A stretch of 9,559 nt of DNA from Actinomycetota bacterium (GTDB taxonomy: Bacteria; Actinomycetota; Thermoleophilia; Miltoncostaeales; Miltoncostaeaceae): assembly GCA_005800465.1 (NCBI GenBank), contig SYFI01000021.1, positions 1 to 9,559 of the forward strand. Reading direction: 5' to 3'. Below, piece after piece: positions 1-5,250 of this stretch. A program made the translations under genes and the position numbers. Within the stretch, counting starts at the first letter, position 1. Each line of letters opens with the position of its first letter. The notes beneath the pieces were generated by a model. That model saw only the letters and a list, made by a program, of their open reading frames with translations, did not search any database and was not told where the DNA came from.

Positions 1-1866
1 GCTCCTCGCGCGCGCCACCGTGCCCGGCTGCGGCCGTCGCCGCTGCAACGACCACGCCGAGCGGCGCCGCGCCGTCGGTCACGCCCGCCGGGGTCGCCGT
101 CTCCGACGGAGCCTCGATGAGCGACGGCGGGGGAACGTGCGCCAGATCGTAGCGCTGCAGGTACTCGACCCCGAGCACGCGGAAGAGGTAGTCCACGATC
201 GACGTCGCGAACTTCACGTTGTCGTGACCCTCGACCGGTCCCTGCGGCTCGAAGCGCGTGAACGTGAACTGATCGACGTAGGTCGAGAGTGGCACGCCGT
301 ACTGCAAGCCAACGCTCACGGCCATCGCGAAGCAGTTCATCAGCGAGCGGAACGCGGCGCCCTCCTTGGGCATGTCGATGAAGATCTCGCCGAGCGTGCC
401 GTCGAGGTACTCGCCGGTCCGCAGGAAGATCTTGTGCCCGCCGACGCGCGCCTCTTGCGTGAAGCCGCTGCGCTTGCGCGGCAGCCGAACGCGCAAGCCC
501 GTCGGGTGCGTAGCCGGCTCGGCCTTCGCCGGCTTGGCCTCGACCTCGGCCTTCGCCGCGACAGGCTCTTTCGCTGCCGCCGCCTCGACCTTGTCCGCCG
601 CCTTCTCCTTCTCGTCGTCGTTCTTGGACGAGAGCGGCTGCGACCCCTTGCACCCGTCGCGGTAGAGCGCCACCGCCTTGAGCCCGAGTCGCCAGCCCTC
701 TTCGTACATCGCGCGCACGTCGGCCACCGTCGGCAGCGCCTGCTGCGGGATGCGCCGACCGGTGACGCGCTCGATGTTGCGCAGCATGCGGTGCTCGCGC
801 GGCTCGGCCAGCGTGATGGCCACGCCCTCGCGCCCGGCGCGGCCCACGCGGCCGATGCGATGCACGTACTGCGCCGGGGCCGGGGGCACGTCGAAGTTGA
901 TCACGTGGGTGAGCTGGTCCACGTCGAGGCCACGCGCGGCGACGTCGGTGGCGATCACCAGGTCGGTGGTGCCGGCCCGCAGTCGGCCCATCACCCGGTC
1001 GCGCTGCTCCTGCGTCATGCCACCGTGCAGGCCCTCGGCCTGGTGCCCGCGGCCGTTGAGGGTCTCCACCAACTGCTCCACCTCCACGCGCGTGCGGCAG
1101 AACACGATGGCGGCCGTGGGCTCCTCGGCGTCGAGCAGGCGCACGAGCGCGGCGGGCTTGTAGGCGCGCTGCACCACGTAGGCGTCCTGGCGCACCTTGG
1201 GCGCCTCGCCCTCGGCCACCGGCTCGGCGTCGATCTGCACGCGCACCGGATCGGTGAGGTGGCTCTGCGCGATGGCCCGGATGCGCGGCGGCATGGTGGC
1301 CGAGAACAGCACGGTCTGGCGCGGGCCGGGGATGGCCTCGAGGATCGTGCCGATGTCCTCGGCGAACCCCATGTCGAGCATCTCGTCCGCTTCGTCCAGC
1401 ACCACGGTGGCCACCTCGGAGAGATCGAGGGTGCGGCGGGCCAGGTGGTCGCGCGCGCGGCCCGGCGTGGCCACCACCACGTCCACACCGCGCTCGAGGG
1501 CCTTCACCTGCCGGTAGATGGGCTGCCCGCCATACACCGGCAGCACGCGCACGCCCAGGCCGCGGCCGTAGCGGTGCATGGCCTCCGACACCTGCATGGC
1601 CAGCTCGCGCGTGGGCACCAGCACCAGCACGCGCGGCGCCTTTCCGCTGCCCGGATGCGCCATGCCGTGCAGCAGGGGCAGCGCGCAGGCCGCCGTCTTG
1701 CCGTTGCCGGTGGCCGCATTGCCCAGAAGGTCGCGGCCCGCGATCAGATGCGGGATAGCCTCCATCTGAATGGGCGTGGGCTCCTCATAGCCGAGTTCGG
1801 CCAGGGCGGCGAGGAGCTCGTCACGCAGCCCGAGGTCGCTGAAGGTTGATCGCTCGATGGGTGCAT
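1..1866 (-). CDS. DEAD-box RNA helicase fused in frame to the C-terminal region of class II ribonucleotide reductase (3' partial)
   Basis: Residues are counted from Ile at 1858; 619 are visible and the frame runs off the left edge. Residues 1-380 are an ATP-dependent DEAD-box RNA helicase: Q motif GYEEPTPIQ (23-31), motif I AATGNGKT (48-55), Ia PTRELA (82-87), TPGR (131-134), II DEAD (155-158), III SAT (186-188), VARGLD-type motif V (ATDVAARGLD, 303-312) and VI HRIGRVGRAGR (333-343). The RecA2 end PREHRMLRNIERVTG resembles DeaD/CshA helicases. From about residue 381 the sequence is NrdJ-like: GWRLGLKAVALYRDGCKGSQ, a Lys/Ala/Glu-rich linker (412-450), then GGHKIFLRTGEY, GEIFIDMPKEGAAFRSLMN, LQYGVPL, FTRFEP and SIVDYLFR. 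The NrdJ catalytic barrel is absent. Start codon: the frame is open from 1915 but holds no ATG, GTG or TTG before the Q motif. The ATG at 1866-1864, with AGG seven bases upstream, is one base out of frame, so the end at 1866 is provisional. Helicase and NrdJ family calls are firm; whether the fusion is biological is open. Confidence 0.85.
705..735 (-). other. Junction between helicase and NrdJ-derived sequence
   Basis: On the minus strand the helicase RecA2 tail ends in LPTVADV, and the next residues, MYEEGWRLGLKAVALYRDG, are typical of the last part of the class II reductase barrel region. DeaD-like helicases usually have a PTVADV-type segment just after the RecA2 domain. NrdJ proteins usually have a TVxDV/C segment just before the GWRLGLKA-type helix. 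Both parents therefore probably carried a similar short stretch here, as expected for recombination at short homology or for a misassembly. The parental similarity is from memory of the families; the continuity of the frame is read directly. Confidence 0.6.
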
Positions 1867-1975
1867 AGTGCCTGATGTCGTGTGGCGCGAGTGCACCCCG
1901 ATGAACGCGCCCATCTCACTCGCGCGGTCTCAGAAAGCCGGTGAGGGTCCCGAAGGAGGCTCTCTGACTGCCTCT

Positions 1976-3679
1976 TCAGCGCTTGCGCTTGAGCGTGAGC
2001 GCCTTGTTGACGACGACTGCCGAACCGCCAGTAGGCGTGAAGCGGGTGCGCAGGGTGAGCTTGAGGTCGCCCTTTTTCAGAGTCCTCCGACCGGTACTGC
2101 CGAGGTTGCACGTAAGGGTCTGGGCGCCGGCCGCAGACGTGGTCTTCGAAACAGAGCAGCGCGTCTTGAGCTTCTTCGAGCCGGTGGTTGCCTGCTGATC
2201 GATCTTCCCGGCACCTGAGACGGTGACTCGGGAGGTGATGGAGGCGGCCGTCTTGGAGACCTTGCTCTTGACCGAGGAGACCGAGACGGAAGGGGCCGCC
2301 CCGCCACCGCTTGAGCCACCGGAGCCGCCGGAGCCGCCAGAGCCCGCGTCGCCGCCGGAGCCGCCAGAGCCGCCAGAGCCGCCAGAGCCGCCACCAGCCT
2401 GAGCAACTGGGGTCGTTGCGAGCGAGTTGACATTGGCAGTGCCGGAACCGAGTACCTGAGCCGCGGTTACCTTCACCCGCACTCTCTTGCCTTGGTCTGA
2501 GTCAGCCAGCAGGTAACTCTGGTTGATCGCCCCAGGAATATCGGTACAACTGAGGCTTGAGGTGATCTTGGTGACGGTGCTGTCGACGTAATTTGCCGTG
2601 TAGACGTTGCCGTCCGAATCGACCGCAAGTCCTCGGGGGTCTGACCCGGTAGGACCAAGAGTCGACCAGTCACCCGCTGGGGTGATCTTCTGGACCGTGT
2701 TCTCGCGAGGGCCCAAGGAACCGGCGCGGGTGATAGCGGCGTACACGTTGCCTTCCGAGTCCACCGCGACTCCGGTTGCCGTTGAGTTGGCGCGAGGTGA
2801 GCCCAGTGCTTCGAGAAGCCCGCTGACGGCCCGCTTTGTGACGAGCGACCCGAGGCCGTCGTTGGCGGTGAAGACATTCCCGGCCATGTCAACCGCGACG
2901 TCGACGGGATTGTCCCCAGAAATAAGGCCCCGGGGAAAACTTGTGCCCACGGCGTTTGTCTCTTGGACGAGGTGGGGGCCGTTCAGCGCCACATAGGTGT
3001 TGCCGTTTGAGTCTGCGGCTATGCCCCGCGGATTGTCGCCGGCAACCGGGGATCCCCAACTGGAAGCGGCGGCGGTACCAGAGTCAATCTTGAAAACCGA
3101 TTGCGGACCCGCGCCTCCCGCATATCCCCGTGTCGCGACGATATTGCCATCGGGATCGACGGTGACACCCACCAGCTGGCCGCCCGGGTTGCTGAAGGTC
3201 CGATTGCTATTCCTGGCGACGTAGCCAGAGTCCATGGCGGTGAAGACGTTGCCTGCCAAGTCGACAGCAACCGCCGTCGGTTCGTCGTTCGGGAGGAACG
3301 AGGTCGTTTCGATGGCCCCGACGGGAGGAATCTTGGTGACCGAGTCGCCATCAAAGTTCGCCGTGTAGACATTGCCGACTGAGTCCACCGCAATGCCCTG
3401 AGGTCCTGATCCAGTGGGGGCCAAAGTCGATGCGGTGGGCGTGACGTCCTGGCAGCGCTGCCACTTGTATGAATAGACCGACGTGCCGGTCCAGCTGCCG
3501 TTTGTGACGCTGAGAGTCTGTCCCACTGACGCGGTTCCCGAGACCGTCGGGAGGGAGGTCGCCACCGGCCCTGGCGCAGCGACCGCTACCGGTGCCGCCG
3601 TCACGACGCCAACGGCCACAGCGGCGAGCGATGCAGTAAGCGCCGTCTTCAGAGATCTACTAACGGCCCGGGGGGACAT
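1976..3679 (-). CDS. Secreted beta-propeller protein with split Ig-like module
   Basis: 567 residues, ATG start, TGA stop. Residues 1-35 form a Sec-type signal peptide (basic start, hydrophobic core, ending VAVAA). Residues 43-76 begin an Ig-like module common in secreted actinobacterial proteins (TVSG, VGQTL, GSWTG, YKWQRC). Residues 84-372 hold seven NHL/SMP-30-like repeats of the form GxxPxGxAVDSxGNVYTANxxxxxVTKI, consistent with a seven-bladed propeller. The rest of the Ig-like module resumes at Cys378 (CTDIPGAINQSY, GKRVRVKVTA). Residues 429-463 are a Gly/Ser linker, and 464-567 a small basic domain with Cys508 and Cys524, ending KRKR. There is no LPXTG or C-terminal membrane anchor, so release or non-covalent wall binding is likely. 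The ligand is unknown and no enzymatic residues can be assigned. No clear Shine-Dalgarno sequence precedes the ATG. Confidence is high for the gene and fold, low for function. Confidence 0.88.
   Translation of the reverse strand: MSPRAVSRSLKTALTASLAAVAVGVVTAAPVAVAAPGPVATSLPTVSGTASVGQTLSVTNGSWTGTSVYSYKWQRCQDVTPTASTLAPTGSGPQGIAVDSVGNVYTANFDGDSVTKIPPVGAIETTSFLPNDEPTAVAVDLAGNVFTAMDSGYVARNSNRTFSNPGGQLVGVTVDPDGNIVATRGYAGGAGPQSVFKIDSGTAAASSWGSPVAGDNPRGIAADSNGNTYVALNGPHLVQETNAVGTSFPRGLISGDNPVDVAVDMAGNVFTANDGLGSLVTKRAVSGLLEALGSPRANSTATGVAVDSEGNVYAAITRAGSLGPRENTVQKITPAGDWSTLGPTGSDPRGLAVDSDGNVYTANYVDSTVTKITSSLSCTDIPGAINQSYLLADSDQGKRVRVKVTAAQVLGSGTANVNSLATTPVAQAGGGSGGSGGSGGSGGDAGSGGSGGSGGSSGGGAAPSVSVSSVKSKVSKTAASITSRVTVSGAGKIDQQATTGSKKLKTRCSVSKTTSAAGAQTLTCNLGSTGRRTLKKGDLKLTLRTRFTPTGGSAVVVNKALTLKRKR
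2311..2398 (-). repeat. Imperfect 9-bp tandem repeats encoding a Gly-Gly-Ser linker
   Basis: The plus strand repeats gagccgcca and one-base variants about eight times, broken once by a segment encoding Asp-Ala. On the minus strand it encodes GGS units joining the Ig/propeller part to the C-terminal domain of the secreted protein. Such arrays can change length by slippage in multiples of three residues without breaking the frame. Confidence 0.8.
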
Positions 3680-3707
3680 GCTTAAACGCTAGCACCGCCA
3701 CAATGAA

Positions 3708-3752
3708 CCGCGGCGGCCGGAGCAAAACTCCTTGTGCAGCCTCAGGCCGCGG
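3708..3752. repeat. Inverted repeat in divergent intergenic region
   Basis: CCGCGGC at 3708-3714 is matched by its reverse complement GCCGCGG at 3746-3752, with a 31-base spacer that itself holds a small GGAG/CTCC hairpin. It lies between the divergent secreted-protein gene and the toxin-antitoxin operon. There is no T-tract, so it is not an obvious intrinsic terminator. It could be a regulator site or simply GC-rich sequence; no specific function can be assigned. Confidence 0.35.
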
Positions 3753-3815
3753 AGGTCAAGTTCCTCGAAGACCCCGCAGTGCCTGATGCCGAGTTGCGTG
3801 AGTGTCGGCTGAGAA

Positions 3816-3845
3816 TTGAGGCCACTGGTAGTACCTGGGTAGTAC
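3816..3845 (+). promoter_or_regulatory. Candidate promoter of the toxin-antitoxin operon
   Basis: TTGAGG at 3816-3821 is a reasonable -35 box and is separated by 18 bases from TAGTAC at 3840-3845, a weak -10 match. Transcription would start near 3852, a few bases before the antitoxin ATG, giving a leaderless or nearly leaderless message. This fits the lack of a properly spaced ribosome binding site there. The -10 match is only three of six bases, so the assignment is tentative. Confidence 0.4.
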
Positions 3846-3846
3846 C
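3827..3846 (+). promoter_or_regulatory. Twin-palindrome operator for the antitoxin
   Basis: Two identical copies of the odd-length palindrome GGTA-G-TACC lie at 3827-3835 and 3838-3846, with centres 11 bp apart, about one helical turn. A degenerate third copy (GGTGGTATG) at 3850-3858 overlaps the start codon. Ribbon-helix-helix antitoxins usually bind such short, evenly spaced repeats as cooperative dimers and repress their own operon. The sites overlap the candidate -10 box. The repeats are read directly; binding by this antitoxin is inferred. Confidence 0.6.
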
Positions 3847-3855
3847 TTTGGTGGT

Positions 3856-4074
3856 ATGAAACTCAGCGTGAGCCTCTCCGACGATGACGTGCGCCTGCTC
3901 GACCAACTCGCCACCGAGCGGGGGTCATCCCGGTCGGCGGTGCTGCAGCAGGCGGTGGCCCTGCTTCGCGATCGCCAGCTGGGCACCGACTACGCAAGTG
4001 CGTGGGAGGAGTGGTCGGCCGGCGATGGTGACCTGTGGGACACCACGGCGGGCGACGGCATCGGGGGAGCCTGA
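3856..4074 (+). CDS. MazE-like ribbon-helix-helix antitoxin
   Basis: 72 residues, ATG start. Residues 1-40 (MKLSVSLSDDDVRLLDQLA, then SSRSAVLQQAVALLR) form a ribbon-helix-helix DNA-binding fold: an N-terminal beta-strand followed by two helices. The acidic, Trp-containing tail (YASAWEEWSAGDGDLWDTT) is the segment that in actinobacterial MazE-type antitoxins binds and blocks the MazF active site. Its TGA stop is immediately followed by the GTG start of the toxin gene, so the two are very likely cotranscribed and translationally coupled. Twin palindromes just upstream suggest autoregulation. No well-spaced Shine-Dalgarno sequence precedes the ATG. Family assignment rests on the fold pattern, the tail and the toxin partner. 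Confidence 0.85.
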   Translation: MKLSVSLSDDDVRLLDQLATERGSSRSAVLQQAVALLRDRQLGTDYASAWEEWSAGDGDLWDTTAGDGIGGA

Positions 4075-4425
4075 GTGCGCCGGGGCGAGATTCGCATGGT
4101 CGCGCTCGACCCGGGCACGGGTGCTGAAGCGCGCAAGCGGCGGCCCGCCGTGCTGGTGTCGAACGACGGCGCCAACCGCATGGCCGAGGAGATCGGGCGT
4201 GGCACCGTCACCGTGGTGCCACTCACCTCGAGCACCGAGCGGGTCTACCGCTTCCAGGCACTGCTGCCGGCGGAGCGCACCGGCCTTCCCCACGACTCCA
4301 AGGCGCAGGCCGAGCAGGTGCGATCCATCGAGGTGAGCCGCGTTGGCCGGCTGCTCGGCACCTTGCCGGACGACCTCTCGCGCGCCATCGACGATGCCCT
4401 GCGGGTACACCTGGCGCTCGCCTGA
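4075..4425 (+). CDS. MazF/PemK-family endoribonuclease toxin
   Basis: 116 residues. The GTG at 4075 directly follows the antitoxin stop and has a good Shine-Dalgarno sequence (GGGGGAG, 4062-4068) six bases upstream, inside the antitoxin gene. Family marks in order: N-terminal RRGEIRMVALDP, then RRPAVLVSND, the strand VTVVPLTSS with the Thr/Ser pair near the catalytic groove, and the C-terminal SKAQAEQVRSIEVSRVGRLLGTL, including the usual Ser-x-Ala and Gln-x-Arg pattern. Length is normal for MazF (about 110-120). These toxins cleave mRNA or other RNA at short motifs and halt growth when the antitoxin is degraded; the cleavage specificity cannot be read from sequence. The gene appears intact, with no frameshift. 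Confidence 0.93.
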   Translation: MRRGEIRMVALDPGTGAEARKRRPAVLVSNDGANRMAEEIGRGTVTVVPLTSSTERVYRFQALLPAERTGLPHDSKAQAEQVRSIEVSRVGRLLGTLPDDLSRAIDDALRVHLALA

Positions 4426-4455
4426 CGGCCCTGATCGCGTCGGCCCGTCCCGGAC

Positions 4456-4893
4456 CTACCCCCCGGGTCGCTCCCCAATCAGGTGCCGCGCCACGGTGGG
4501 GTCGGTGGTCGATGCGATCAGGTCCCACCAGCTGAGGTCGTCCTGGTCACCCTGCGTCAGGACGATGTCCTCGGGCGGGGCATCCGGCGAGTAGGCGGTC
4601 ACCTCAAAGGTGCCGGTCTCAGGCGTGAGCGCGGCGTAGTTCACCGACATCTTCCGGGGGTCGGTGCGGAAGTAGTCCACGGCGATCTCACGGGTCTTCG
4701 CGGCGTTCTCGGCGGGAGCGCGGAACTTCATGAGGAGCGCGTTCCGGAACGTGGGGGCCTGCCGGCCACCGGGCAGCGAGCCAGTGACGCTCTTCATCCC
4801 GGGCGGCAGGCTCGCGTGGATGCGCTCGATGATCGCCTGGCCCTCATCGTCATGGGGCGCCCGGACCTGGATCAGCACGGTCATGTCGCTCAT
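4456..4893 (-). CDS. Hypothetical cytosolic protein
   Basis: 145 residues, ATG start, TAG stop, convergent with the toxin gene at a 30-bp gap. I do not recognise the family. There is no signal peptide or membrane segment. The N-terminus (MTVLIQVRAPHDDEGQAII) looks like a beta-strand followed by a helix, and the rest alternates strands (NALLMKFRAP, MSVNYAALTP, TFEVTAYSP) with short helices, suggesting a small alpha/beta fold, possibly ferredoxin-like. The C-terminal part is acidic (DQDDLSWWDLIASTTD). An ATG three codons downstream (MTVLIQV) is an equally plausible start. Third codon positions are strongly GC, supporting real coding. No functional link to the toxin-antitoxin pair is visible. 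Confidence 0.7.
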   Translation of the reverse strand: MSDMTVLIQVRAPHDDEGQAIIERIHASLPPGMKSVTGSLPGGRQAPTFRNALLMKFRAPAENAAKTREIAVDYFRTDPRKMSVNYAALTPETGTFEVTAYSPDAPPEDIVLTQGDQDDLSWWDLIASTTDPTVARHLIGERPGG

Positions 4894-5107
4894 GCCCGTG
4901 AGGGTACGTGCCCACGGCGCACCACACCGTGGGCATGCCGCCGCTGCCGATCGTGCTCACCCAATCGGCGCTGAAGTTGCTGGCAGGCGCAGGCTTGAAC
5001 GCGATCCCCGCGATCTTCGCGTAGGTGAACCGGGGAAGAACGGTGGCGTCCCTGTCGGCATTGACCGAGCAGTCGGGGGCCAGGCGTGGACGCGCTGCAC
5101 GGAACAC
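4850..5107 (-). CDS. Small hypothetical ORF, possibly a gene remnant
   Basis: 85 residues from a GTG start; the frame is open back to 5215 but has no other usual start. Its 3' end overlaps the start of the 145-residue gene by 44 bp in another frame. Codons from about 5060 to 4910 have strongly GC third positions, and the product there (RFTYAKIAGIAFKP, SADWVSTIGSGGMPTVWCAVG) reads like folded protein with a Cys pair. The first 20 residues and the last 20 look random. I recognise no family. It may be a degraded C-terminal fragment of a secreted protein or a genuine small gene. This ORF holds the only coding signal in 4894-5250. Confidence 0.35.
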   Translation of the reverse strand: MFRAARPRLAPDCSVNADRDATVLPRFTYAKIAGIAFKPAPASNFSADWVSTIGSGGMPTVWCAVGTYPHGHERHDRADPGPGAP

Positions 5108-5250
5108 GTGCGCCCGGAGAAGGCTTGTCGGACCCGACGCAGTGGTGGGGGGAACGCGGAAGGGGCACCGCCGGGGCCCTACCTCAAGCCGCGGCGTCGG
5201 CGAGGGGCGACGTCAGGTTTCTGAGGATGCGGGGCACTATCAGGGCACCA

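Noticed and set aside
20..1849. 609-residue open frame on the plus strand
   Set aside because: It lies codon-for-codon opposite the helicase-NrdJ frame. Its product is Arg/His/Leu-rich with no domain, as expected for an antisense shadow of GC-rich coding DNA.
1943..1964. Weak hairpin after the propeller gene (TCC-TTCG-GGA core on the minus strand)
   Set aside because: Only three core base pairs close the tetraloop, outer pairing is interrupted by mismatches, and there is no U-tract, so it is not supported as a terminator.
1867..1975. Small gene in the gap between the helicase and propeller genes
   Set aside because: Frames here are continuations of shadow frames. There is no ribosome binding site, no protein-like composition and only about 110 bp of space.
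4426..4470. Possible bidirectional terminator between the convergent toxin and hypothetical genes
   Set aside because: The only pairing is a five-base CCCGG/CCGGG stem with a nine-base loop and no T-tract, which chance would produce often at this GC content.
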